Below, one piece after another: positions 57,213 through 64,000 of a stretch of DNA of 64,000 bases. The translations under genes and the position numbers were made by a program. Under the pieces are notes generated by a model, which saw only the letters and a list, made by a program, of their open reading frames with translations, ran no database searches and was not told where the DNA came from. Position 1 is the first letter of the stretch, and each line of letters opens with the position of its first letter. Source of the stretch: Methylobacterium sp. Leaf123 (GTDB lineage: Bacteria; Pseudomonadota; Alphaproteobacteria; Rhizobiales; Beijerinckiaceae); the NCBI RefSeq assembly GCF_001423405.1, contig NZ_LMNS01000001.1, positions 157,705 to 221,704 of the forward strand, read 5' to 3'.

Positions 57213-59352
57213 GGAACTGGCTCAGGAAGACCTGTCGCAGGCTGCGCAAGGCGCGCCACGCGATCGGCTCGGCGCCGTGATCGAACCGGATATAGACCCG
57301 CTCGCCGAGCACGTTGAAGGGGAGGCCGCCGGCAAGCTGGACGTCGAAGACGAAGATGCTCTGGAGCGCCACCGGCTTCTGCGGGTTGCTGGCATCCACC
57401 GCGATGATGCCGCCGCCCTGCGTCGCGAGGGCCATGCTCGGGATTTCCTGCTGCGCCCCCGGCACCTCCCGCAGGATCGAGCCGGCGCGCACCTCCTCCG
57501 GCTTCTCGGCCAGCCGCGCGGCGACACCCTGCGTCCGGTTGCGGATCAGGTCCACATCCGTCTGCGGCACCACAACCCGCACCACGGGGTCGTCGGCGGT
57601 GAGCACGTAGCCGATGCGCTCGCCCCGGCGGAGATACCGCCCCGGCAGATCGACGGCGCCCGGCACGATCAGCCGGCCGGCCTGGGACGCCCGCACGGTG
57701 AGGCCGGCCTGCCGCTCGCGGTAGACCCGCAGGATCTCCTGCGTGCTGGCGATCTGCTCGTTGAGAATCTGTGCCTGCACCCGGTCGCCGAGCCGGGCGG
57801 CGTCGTAGCGCAGGCGCAGTTCGACGAGCTGCGCCTCCAGCACCGCGACGCGGCTGTCGAGGCTCGGGTCTTCGAGCGTCGCAAGGGCCTCGCCGGCCTG
57901 CGCATCGCGGCCGGGCTCCACCAGCAGCGTGGTCAGGATGCCATCGGTCTTGGTGCGGATCTGCGTGTCGTCGGGCGCCCAGACGACGCCCTGTGCCATC
58001 GTCGTATAGGGCAGGGGCACCACGAACAGCAGGGCCAGCACCGCACCCGTCGCGGCGCTCGTGAGGGTCACGGCCCGGCTCCGGCGCCGGTTCAGCTTCG
58101 GATCGGTGAGGATGAATTTGAGGCCCTTCACGAGGGGCGAGACCACGGTGCCGAACAGCGCGAGCCCGGCCAGCAGCACGCCGAACACGAAGTACTGCGT
58201 GGCGATGAAGCTCGCGATCGCGATCGAGACGGTGGTGCGGTAGATGAAGGCGGCCACCGCGTAGACGAACAGCCAGGGCCGCTCGCCATCCGCGGTGACC
58301 GGACTCTTCGCGCCCTCGATCTTCAGGGCGTAGCGCTCGATCAGGTAGAAGACGTAGCGGTTGGCCCGCGAGCCGAGATTCGGGATCTCGATCAGGTCGG
58401 CGAAGATGTAGTAGCCGTCGAAGCGCAGCAGCGGGTTGCCGTTGAACAGCAGCGTCGAGACGCTGCCGATCACCATCACGTTGAAGGCCGCCGCCCGCAC
58501 GAGGCCCGGCTCCGCCGTGGCCCAGACGAGGGCGGCGAGGCCCGCCAGGAACAGCTCGACGAAGATGCCGGCCGCCGCCACCATCATCCGCTGCCACTTG
58601 CTGGGGAAGGCGGCGGAGGTCGAGGCATCGACATAGGGCGCCGGGAACAGCACGAGCAGCATGACGCCGACCTCGTGCACTTCGCCGCCCCAGGCCTTGG
58701 CAGCGCAGGCATGCCCCGCCTCGTGCAGTGCCTTGATGACGGGGTAGAGGCACATCATCAGCGCGACGTTCTGCGCCGAGAGCATCTGGCCCGCCACGTC
58801 GCCCGTCAGCTCGCCCGCATGCAGCCCGGCCACGACGAGGCCGGAGATCACCACCGCGAGCCAGACCAAGAGCCCCCAGACCGAGAAGATCGGCCGGAAA
58901 TACGGCGCGAGCCGGTCGAGCAGCGGGTCGGGGTCGAAGAGCGGGAAGCGCAGGGCCAGCGGGTTCTTCACCCGGGCGATCAGGGTGCGGCGCGCGGTCG
59001 ATTCCGAGCGCTCGGCGAGTTCGGCGAGATCCGGCGGCAGGGCGCCCTGGAGCAGGTCCGAGCCGTGGAGCTGCGAGATCAGGCGGATCGTGTCGTCCTG
59101 GGTCGGCGGGTCATCCTCGTTGCGGCGCGCGGCCGCCTCCCACACCTCCTGCAGGGTGCGGCGCCCGTCCATCATGCACAGGATCAGGTTGGCGGCGGGC
59201 GAGAGGCGGTGGAAGCGCCCGGTCTGGTGATCCTGAAGGACGTACCAGACCTCGCCGCGAAAGCTCTGCCGGTGGATCTCGGCGTGGCGGCGCAGGCGCG
59301 GGCGCAAGGCCGCGACGCGGTACCACGATTGGCTGAACAGGGACTGGGACAT
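57205..59352 (-). CDS. PqqD-like / site-2 protease (M50) / HlyD fusion membrane protein
   Basis: The 715-residue protein joins three parts. Residues about 20-105 resemble PqqD peptide-binding chaperone domains. Residues about 150-420 form a polytopic M50 metalloprotease with zinc motif HEAGH (210-214) and the second motif NPLLRFDG (306-313, D312). From about residue 440 one membrane helix leads to a HlyD-like region with coiled coil (DSRVAVLEAQLVELRLRYDAA) and lipoyl-like halves. PqqD domains bind leader peptides in RiPP systems, and related M50-HlyD proteins occur in peptide export loci. It follows the GAF-HlyD gene after 11 bases. Confidence 0.85.
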   Translation of the reverse strand: MSQSLFSQSWYRVAALRPRLRRHAEIHRQSFRGEVWYVLQDHQTGRFHRLSPAANLILCMMDGRRTLQEVWEAAARRNEDDPPTQDDTIRLISQLHGSDLLQGALPPDLAELAERSESTARRTLIARVKNPLALRFPLFDPDPLLDRLAPYFRPIFSVWGLLVWLAVVISGLVVAGLHAGELTGDVAGQMLSAQNVALMMCLYPVIKALHEAGHACAAKAWGGEVHEVGVMLLVLFPAPYVDASTSAAFPSKWQRMMVAAAGIFVELFLAGLAALVWATAEPGLVRAAAFNVMVIGSVSTLLFNGNPLLRFDGYYIFADLIEIPNLGSRANRYVFYLIERYALKIEGAKSPVTADGERPWLFVYAVAAFIYRTTVSIAIASFIATQYFVFGVLLAGLALFGTVVSPLVKGLKFILTDPKLNRRRSRAVTLTSAATGAVLALLFVVPLPYTTMAQGVVWAPDDTQIRTKTDGILTTLLVEPGRDAQAGEALATLEDPSLDSRVAVLEAQLVELRLRYDAARLGDRVQAQILNEQIASTQEILRVYRERQAGLTVRASQAGRLIVPGAVDLPGRYLRRGERIGYVLTADDPVVRVVVPQTDVDLIRNRTQGVAARLAEKPEEVRAGSILREVPGAQQEIPSMALATQGGGIIAVDASNPQKPVALQSIFVFDVQLAGGLPFNVLGERVYIRFDHGAEPIAWRALRSLRQVFLSQFRV

Positions 59353-59363
59353 GCCTCAACCCC

Positions 59364-61250
59364 TCACGGCCACCAGTGCCAGAGGGCGAGGCGCACCCAA
59401 TCGACGATCGGCCGGGCCCAGACCCAGGCGAGCAGCCGCCGATCGACATCGACCTTGGCGATGCCCTCCATGCCCGGCCGCAGCCGGGTGGCCCCGTCCT
59501 CGATCCGGCCCTCGACCCGGAACAGGTTGCGGCCGTTCTTGGCCTCGGCCACGGGGGTGATGGTCTGGATCGTCAGGACTTGCGGCTGGTCGGGCAGGGA
59601 GGTCGCGAGCACGTGCCCGGTCTGGCCCTCGCGCAGGTCGGCGATCAGGCGCTCGTCCACGCTGAGCACGACGCGGTAGCTGTCCAGCGGGGCGATCTCG
59701 AACAGCACCTGTCCGCGGCTGATGGCGCCGCCGATGGATTGCGAGAGGTCGCCGGAGACGATCAAGCCGTCGAAGGGCGCGGTGAATTTCGAGCGGGCGA
59801 TCTGCTCGTCGAGCAGGCGGATCTGCGCGTCGGCCTGATCGATCTGGCTCTTGACCACGTTGATCGTGGCGGGCTGCCGGGTGGCGAGCGCCTTGTCGTA
59901 CTCGTAGGTCCGCTGCTGGCGCTCGGTGACCCAGCGCAGGCGCTCCAGGGCGAGATCGCGGTCTTCCAGGGCGGCGAGGAGGTCGCCCTTGCGCACCGTG
60001 TCGCCGGCGCGGTGCCCGGCGGTCTTCAGGTAGCCGTCATAGGAGGCCACGACGGAGCGGCGTACGAGGCCCTCGACGCGGGCATCGGCGGTCACGCGGT
60101 AATCGATCTGGATCACCGAGAGCGCCAGGACCACGGCCAGCACCGCGGCAAGGCCGAGCTTGAGCCCGGTATGGTTCGGGCCGAAAATCAGCCGCGCGCC
60201 GTTCATCACCGCGTCGGTGGCCTTCAGCACCAGCCAGCGGTCGTTCTGCCGCTTGTCTTCCAGCACCGGGCCGATGGCGGCGGCGCAGGCGCTCACCTGC
60301 TCCACCGTCTCCAGGCTGAACGGCTGGTCGGCGGGCCGCTCCAGGGTGATGGCGCCGACGAAGCGGTCATCGACGAGCATCGGCACGGTCAGCACCCGGC
60401 CGCCATATTGCAGGCGGGCGAGGTCGGCATGCGCCGTGGTGACGGTGGCCTCGTTCTCGGGCGGCGGGAACAGGATCAGGCTGCGCTGGTCGATCGCCTC
60501 GTTCATGCAGGCGCCGAGGCGCCGCACGAGGTTCATCTCGCGGCCGAACTGCGCCGAGTGCGAGATCGCGGTGATCCGGGCGCTTCCGCGCCGCGTGAAG
60601 CCGATCGCCGCGCGCTGGCAGGAAAAGGCGATGGCGAGGTCCGTCACCGCGGCGGTGCAGGCGGCGGAGAAGCGCGACTGCTCCAGCACCCCGGCGAGCA
60701 GGTCGAGGACGGAGCGCGAGCGGGCCAGCGTCCGGCGCTCGCCCCGCCCGACCAATTCGGCCTGCTTGGCGACGAGCCACGCGCTGCCCCACTGCACCTG
60801 ACGGATCGCGCCGCGCAGCTCGTCCTTGTCGAGGCTGTCGAGGGCGAAGGCGGTGACGGCGAAACACGCATCGTCCAGAACCAGCGGCAGCGCGACCCAC
60901 GCGCCCGACCCCTGCGGCGCGGCGCCCGGATGCGGCCCGGCCTCCGCCATCGCCTGAACGACCGGGCGGTTCTCGCGAAAGGCGGCCTCGGCGGTCTCGC
61001 GCAGGCCGACCTCGCACTCGGACTGGGCCGGGAAGACGGCGAGCGGGGCGAGCCCCACCGACGTGCCCGGAAGCAGGACGCAGGCCCGCGGGGCGCCGAG
61101 CATCGGCGCCTGGAGCGTGAGCCACGCTTCCGCCGCCGCCTGAAGCGTCTGGGAGGTCCGGAGCACCTGCCACAGGGCCGGCTCCAGCAGGGAGAGGCGC
61201 GCGGCCGGGCTCGCTGCGGACAAGCCCTCCACCGCCAAACGCTCGCTCAT
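59364..61250 (-). CDS. GAF-domain HlyD-type membrane fusion protein
   Basis: The 628-residue protein has a cytosolic half with a GAF-like domain (about 185-335, ending MLVDDRFVGAITLERPADQPF), one membrane helix (about 367-385, GLAAVLAVVLALSVI) and a periplasmic HlyD half with lipoyl-like motifs (ASYDGYLKTAGHRAGDTVRKGDLLAALED and SKFTAPFDGLIVSGDLSQSIG) and a coiled coil. It therefore looks like an adaptor whose cytosolic sensor could gate export. Only one membrane crossing is evident. It lies second in the operon, 92 bases after the DUF3467 gene. Confidence 0.85.
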   Translation of the reverse strand: MSERLAVEGLSAASPAARLSLLEPALWQVLRTSQTLQAAAEAWLTLQAPMLGAPRACVLLPGTSVGLAPLAVFPAQSECEVGLRETAEAAFRENRPVVQAMAEAGPHPGAAPQGSGAWVALPLVLDDACFAVTAFALDSLDKDELRGAIRQVQWGSAWLVAKQAELVGRGERRTLARSRSVLDLLAGVLEQSRFSAACTAAVTDLAIAFSCQRAAIGFTRRGSARITAISHSAQFGREMNLVRRLGACMNEAIDQRSLILFPPPENEATVTTAHADLARLQYGGRVLTVPMLVDDRFVGAITLERPADQPFSLETVEQVSACAAAIGPVLEDKRQNDRWLVLKATDAVMNGARLIFGPNHTGLKLGLAAVLAVVLALSVIQIDYRVTADARVEGLVRRSVVASYDGYLKTAGHRAGDTVRKGDLLAALEDRDLALERLRWVTERQQRTYEYDKALATRQPATINVVKSQIDQADAQIRLLDEQIARSKFTAPFDGLIVSGDLSQSIGGAISRGQVLFEIAPLDSYRVVLSVDERLIADLREGQTGHVLATSLPDQPQVLTIQTITPVAEAKNGRNLFRVEGRIEDGATRLRPGMEGIAKVDVDRRLLAWVWARPIVDWVRLALWHWWP

Positions 61251-61342
61251 GGCCCCGGGATTCCTTGAATGACGGCGCTCAGGGTCTTGCTGGAGAAGGG
61301 CCGCACCGCCCCGCCGTTCGGCGCGGCGGTGGAGCCGGATGG

Positions 61343-61639
61343 TTAGGCGTCGAGGTCGAGGCGCCCGTGCCGGTTCTCGTACTCGGTCAGCACGCCGCCG
61401 AGGACGGAGTGGAGGCGCTTGGCCGCGAGCGGCGTGAGGATCACCCGGTTCGAGAGATCGACCACCACGCTCTCGGTCTCGGCGAGGTTCCAGGTCCGGT
61501 TGGTGCCGAAGAACAGATCCACCTGCTCGCGGGTGCCCTGCACGTTCACGACGTTGGCGAACTGTGTCGACATGCTGTCTTCACGCCATTCGATCGCACG
61601 CACCTGATCGGCGGTACCGGGCTTGCTGCTCTCGCTCAC
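61343..61639 (-). CDS. DUF3467 family protein
   Basis: The 98-residue protein matches DUF3467: FANVVNVQGTREQVDLFFGTNRTW, ETESVVVDLSNRVILTPLAAKRLHSVLGGVL. The family has no established function. I chose GTG 61639 behind GAGGGAG; an ATG at 61663 is possible and the open frame continues to 61873. It is the first gene of the leftward SecA/HlyD operon, which suggests a cytosolic partner or regulator of the system. Confidence 0.85.
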   Translation of the reverse strand: MSESSKPGTADQVRAIEWREDSMSTQFANVVNVQGTREQVDLFFGTNRTWNLAETESVVVDLSNRVILTPLAAKRLHSVLGGVLTEYENRHGRLDLDA

Positions 61640-61761
61640 GACTGCTCCCTCATCTGCGCGCATCACCGCGCGACGTAACCTTGGGCTCCTTGCCATCACC
61701 GCCGGGCCGATGCCAGGCTGGAGCGCGAAGCCCAAGTCCTCGTCAAGACATTGCACGAATA

Positions 61762-61784
61762 AAGCCGTCGTTGAACGACGGCTT
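61762..61784. repeat. Perfect 10-bp palindrome in the divergent intergenic region
   Basis: AAGCCGTCGT and ACGACGGCTT are exact inverse complements around TGA. The site lies about 120 bases upstream of the DUF3467 start and upstream of the methyltransferase side. It could be an operator or an mRNA hairpin. The rest of 61640-61858 shows no gene. Confidence 0.5.
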
Positions 61785-61858
61785 GCCTTGCGAACCCAGC
61801 GAAACCAAGTCGCCTTGCATTTATGGCACACAGGGCGATAGGAGCTATTGCACGGGTT

Positions 61859-62002
61859 ATGCGATTCGATCACGAATGGAATGTGGCGTTGGCGATGGCC
61901 GCGAAGAAGATTGAGTTGACCCAGCGTCTCAATTCAAGGCTTCCTTCACCCCCGAGCTGTAATTGGATGTCTCTCCGCGGCATGTGCTCGGCTTCATGCT
62001 GA
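61859..62002 (+). CDS. Speculative 47-residue peptide with a cysteine-containing C-terminus
   Basis: An ATG at 61859 opens a 47-codon frame that ends at TGA 62000-62002. The product has a polar helical start (MRFDHEWNVALAMAAKKIEL) and ends SCNWMSLRGMCSASC, with three cysteines and a tryptophan. Its TGA overlaps an ATG of the methyltransferase frame (TGATG at 62000-62004), the usual sign of translational coupling. AGGAG is 14 bases upstream, farther than ideal. Third-position GC is about two thirds, lower than the neighbouring genes, so chance is a real alternative. If expressed, it could be the precursor of the adjacent tailoring/export genes. Confidence 0.25.
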   Translation: MRFDHEWNVALAMAAKKIELTQRLNSRLPSPPSCNWMSLRGMCSASC

Positions 62003-63069
62003 TGCCGGCCGAGGGACGGCCTACGCCGGAGGTGCCGGGGCCGGATTTCCCGTTCGTGGACCATTTCCTCGAGAGCGAGGCGGCCGCGCAGGCGCTCACC
62101 TTCGCCCTCGCCTCCGGTCTGATCGACCGTCTCGCCCGCCGTTCGGACGTGGCGGCGGCGGCACTCGCCGACGCGTTCCGCCTCGATCCGCCGCGCTCTG
62201 CCTGCCTGATCGGCCTCCTCGTCGGCGCCGGCATCGCGGCCGAGCCCGCACCGGGCCGGATCGCCCTGAGCGCGGCGTTTCGCGCCGTGTTGCCCTGCCG
62301 CGACCTCATCGAGGCGAAGCTCGCCTTCGCCGCCGCCGCGTCCGAGGATCTGCGCCGGCATTTCCCCGCCTTCGTCGCCGACCTTCCCGCCTTCATGGCG
62401 GCCTCGCGCACCTTCGAGCTGTTCCGCTACGACCGCTGCTTCGAGATCACCCCGGAGAATCTCGACGCCACCCGGCGCTGGGTCGCCTACACCACCTGCC
62501 TGACCCGTTACGAGGCCGGGCCGTGCCTCGACCGGATCGAGCCCGGCCGGCACCGTCGCCTGCTCGATCTCGGTGGCAATAGCGGCGAGTTCGCCGCCCA
62601 GGCCTGCCGCCGCGCCCGGGCCCTGTCCGCGACGGTGTTCGACCTGCCCGTGGTCTGCGCGCTCGGCCGCGAGAACCTCGCGGACCGGGCCGAGGGCGCC
62701 CGCGTCACGTTCCAGGCCGGCGACATGCGGCGCGATCCCCTGCCCGAGGGGCACGACCTCATCACCTTCAAGTCGGTCTTGCATGATTGGCCGGCGGAGG
62801 AAGCCCGTGCCCTGCTTGAGCGCGCCGGTCATGCCCTGACGCCGGGCGGTCGCCTCGTGATCTACGAGCGGGCTCCGATGCGCCTGCACGAGCGCGCGCC
62901 CGGATACGTCCAATCCGCCGACCTCGTGTTCCAGCCCTTCTTCCACGAGGCCGACTTCTATGCCGAGGCGCTGGCGGCTCTCGGCTTCGTCGATGGCCGC
63001 GTCCGCAGCCTCGCGCTGGAGACGCCGTTCCACCTGATCGAGGCGCGCAAGCCCGGCGGTGCGCGGTGA
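61996..63069 (+). CDS. SAM-dependent O-methyltransferase-like protein
   Basis: The protein of about 357 residues has the two-part plan of small-molecule O-methyltransferases: a helical dimerisation region (residues 10-150) and a Rossmann domain with LLDLGGNSGEFA (SAM motif I), VFDLPVVCALGRE and SVLHDWPAEEARALLERA (motif of this family), ending LIEARKPGG. The substrate is unknown. Start is uncertain: TTG 61963, GTG 61984, ATG 61996 and ATG 62002 are all in frame, and none has a clear ribosome site. It is divergent from the SecA/HlyD operon and overlaps the kinase gene by GTGA. Confidence 0.85.
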   Translation: MLMPAEGRPTPEVPGPDFPFVDHFLESEAAAQALTFALASGLIDRLARRSDVAAAALADAFRLDPPRSACLIGLLVGAGIAAEPAPGRIALSAAFRAVLPCRDLIEAKLAFAAAASEDLRRHFPAFVADLPAFMAASRTFELFRYDRCFEITPENLDATRRWVAYTTCLTRYEAGPCLDRIEPGRHRRLLDLGGNSGEFAAQACRRARALSATVFDLPVVCALGRENLADRAEGARVTFQAGDMRRDPLPEGHDLITFKSVLHDWPAEEARALLERAGHALTPGGRLVIYERAPMRLHERAPGYVQSADLVFQPFFHEADFYAEALAALGFVDGRVRSLALETPFHLIEARKPGGAR

Positions 63070-63719
63070 GCACGCCCTTTGTGCTCGCCGTCAGCGGACC
63101 ACCGGGCAGCGGCAAGACCACCCTGTCCCACGCCCTGTCGGAGCGTTTCGGCGGCGCGCCCGTGCTCGCCTACGACGCCTACGAGGAAATCACCGGCTGG
63201 CCGCCGGAGCGGGTGTCGGCCTGGCTCGCGGATGGCGCGCCCCTCGACGCGGTGCCGGTGCCGGGGCTCACCGAGGATCTGGCCCGGCTGCGGCGCGGCG
63301 AGCCGGTGCCGGATCGGGAGCGCGGCGGCACGCTGCGCCTGTCGCGGCGCGCGGCGCGGCCCGTGATCGTTCTCGACACCCTGCTCGGCCGGGCCCATCC
63401 CGGCACGGGGGCGCAGATCGACCATCTGGTCTGGCTCGATCTGCCCCTGGACGTCGCGCTGGCGCGCAAGCTGCGCAGCTTCACTGGGGAAGCGCGGCGC
63501 GATCCCCCCGCCGCCGCCGGATTCCTCGCCGCGCTCGATGCCTATCTCGGCCGCTACGAAACCCTGCTTCATCCGACTTATGCGCTCCAGCGCAAACGGG
63601 TGAGGCCTGCGGCCGACCAGATCCTCGGCGCCGGCACGCTCGCCGAGCACCTCGCGGCCATCGTATCCACCCTCGATTCCACCTTCCACGCCACCCTCGC
63701 AGCCGCGCCGACGGCGTGA
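63066..63719 (+). CDS. P-loop kinase-like protein
   Basis: The 217-residue protein has Walker A GPPGSGKT (11-18) at the N-terminus, a YDAYEEITGWPPERVSAW region resembling the substrate loop of uridine kinase/phosphoribulokinase-like enzymes, and VIVLDTLLGRAHP as a likely Walker B. The substrate is unknown. GTG 63066 overlaps the methyltransferase stop. It lies directly before the halogenase-like gene, so the three probably form one operon. Confidence 0.8.
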   Translation: MSTPFVLAVSGPPGSGKTTLSHALSERFGGAPVLAYDAYEEITGWPPERVSAWLADGAPLDAVPVPGLTEDLARLRRGEPVPDRERGGTLRLSRRAARPVIVLDTLLGRAHPGTGAQIDHLVWLDLPLDVALARKLRSFTGEARRDPPAAAGFLAALDAYLGRYETLLHPTYALQRKRVRPAADQILGAGTLAEHLAAIVSTLDSTFHATLAAAPTA

Positions 63720-63748
63720 GGGGCGACGCCTGCGGAGCCGACAACCCG

Positions 63749-64000
63749 ATGTTCAGGTCCGAACGCTCCGCGCCTCCGCGCTTGGTTATTGCCGGCGGCG
63801 GTCCCGCCGGCTGGCTGGCGGCCTTCTATCTCAAGCGCGTCCTGCGCCGGGCCGGCTGGACCGTGACCCTCGTCGGGACGGCCCCGGCAACGGGCATATC
63901 CGTCGCCCTGGCGACGCGCCCGTCCTTCACCCGTTTCCTCAACGGGTTCGACATCGACGAGGCGATTGTCATGCGCCGCTGTGCGGCGACCTATCGGCTC
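63749..64000 (+). CDS. Tryptophan-halogenase-like flavoprotein (3' end missing)
   Basis: From ATG 63749 the frame is open to the window end (84 codons). It starts with a FAD-binding loop LVIAGGGPAGWLAAFYLKRVL and continues FTRFLNGFDIDEAIVMRRCAATYRL, the pattern following the FAD domain in flavin-dependent tryptophan halogenases. The WxWxIP and catalytic lysine motifs would be beyond the window, so real halogenation cannot be claimed; many proteobacterial members have unknown roles. It follows the kinase gene after 29 bases. Confidence 0.8.
   Translation, partial: MFRSERSAPPRLVIAGGGPAGWLAAFYLKRVLRRAGWTVTLVGTAPATGISVALATRPSFTRFLNGFDIDEAIVMRRCAATYRL

Noticed and set aside
61564..61914. Rightward frames of 72-116 codons across the DUF3467 start and intergenic region
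   Set aside because: They are antisense to the DUF3467 gene, lack ribosome sites and show no protein-like pattern.
63749..64000. Assignment as a true tryptophan halogenase
   Set aside because: Only the FAD-binding start is visible; catalytic motifs are outside the window, so only family-level naming is justified.

Overview
The window is GC-rich, densely coded alphaproteobacterial chromosome. The genes present point to Rhizobiales, most likely the Methylobacterium/Methylorubrum group: an alphaproteobacterial 6S RNA beside zapA, rcdA (a CtrA-degradation adaptor), both glutamine synthetase I and II, the small subunit of methylmalonyl-CoA mutase used in the ethylmalonyl-CoA pathway, and the rpmH-rnpA-yidC-engB block. 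The organism is inferred from gene content only. I found no rRNA, tRNA, insertion sequence, prophage or CRISPR array.

Layout. 1-9.1 kb: 3' part of clpB, a PPP-type phosphatase, an AtoE-like transporter, then a leftward block rpmH-rnpA-yidC and engB-DUF423. 9.1-18.9 kb: a candidate small RNA under a perfect CtrA box, rcdA, rpmE, an ABC exporter, a PLP desulfhydrase/deaminase, then a leftward run DUF4164-zapA-6S RNA-5-FCL-YmdB-like-MotA/TolQ-like-OmpA/MotB-like. 19-25.3 kb: a glycolytic run gap-(membrane coiled-coil protein)-pgk-fba-(ThiE-like)-Sel1 protein. 25.4-33.2 kb: amino-acid permease, NAD(P)HX repair enzyme, and a nitrogen island glnB, glsA, glnII, glnA with NtrC/sigma-54-type sites. 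33.4-49.7 kb: a frameshifted GGDEF-EAL gene, flavin reductase, RNase R, NUDIX, a triple-PAS/MCP/PilZ receptor, queG, GST, uppP, mcmB and small secreted proteins. 49.9-53.4 kb: the complete dTDP-L-rhamnose operon rfbCBDA.

The most unusual region is 53.5-64.0 kb. A leftward operon encodes, in transcription order, a DUF3467 protein, a GAF-HlyD membrane fusion protein, a PqqD-like/site-2-protease/HlyD fusion, a shortened SecA paralogue, a lipoprotein RND-type adaptor and a secreted UbiC-like protein. Divergent to it are a SAM methyltransferase, a P-loop kinase and the start of a tryptophan-halogenase-like flavoprotein. I infer a dedicated maturation/export system, possibly for a peptide; a 47-codon cysteine-containing reading frame whose stop overlaps a methyltransferase start codon is a speculative precursor.

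Four copies of a Rhizobiales-type palindrome and other GC-rich inverted repeats lie between genes. Start codons were chosen by ribosome binding site and family length and are flagged where doubtful.
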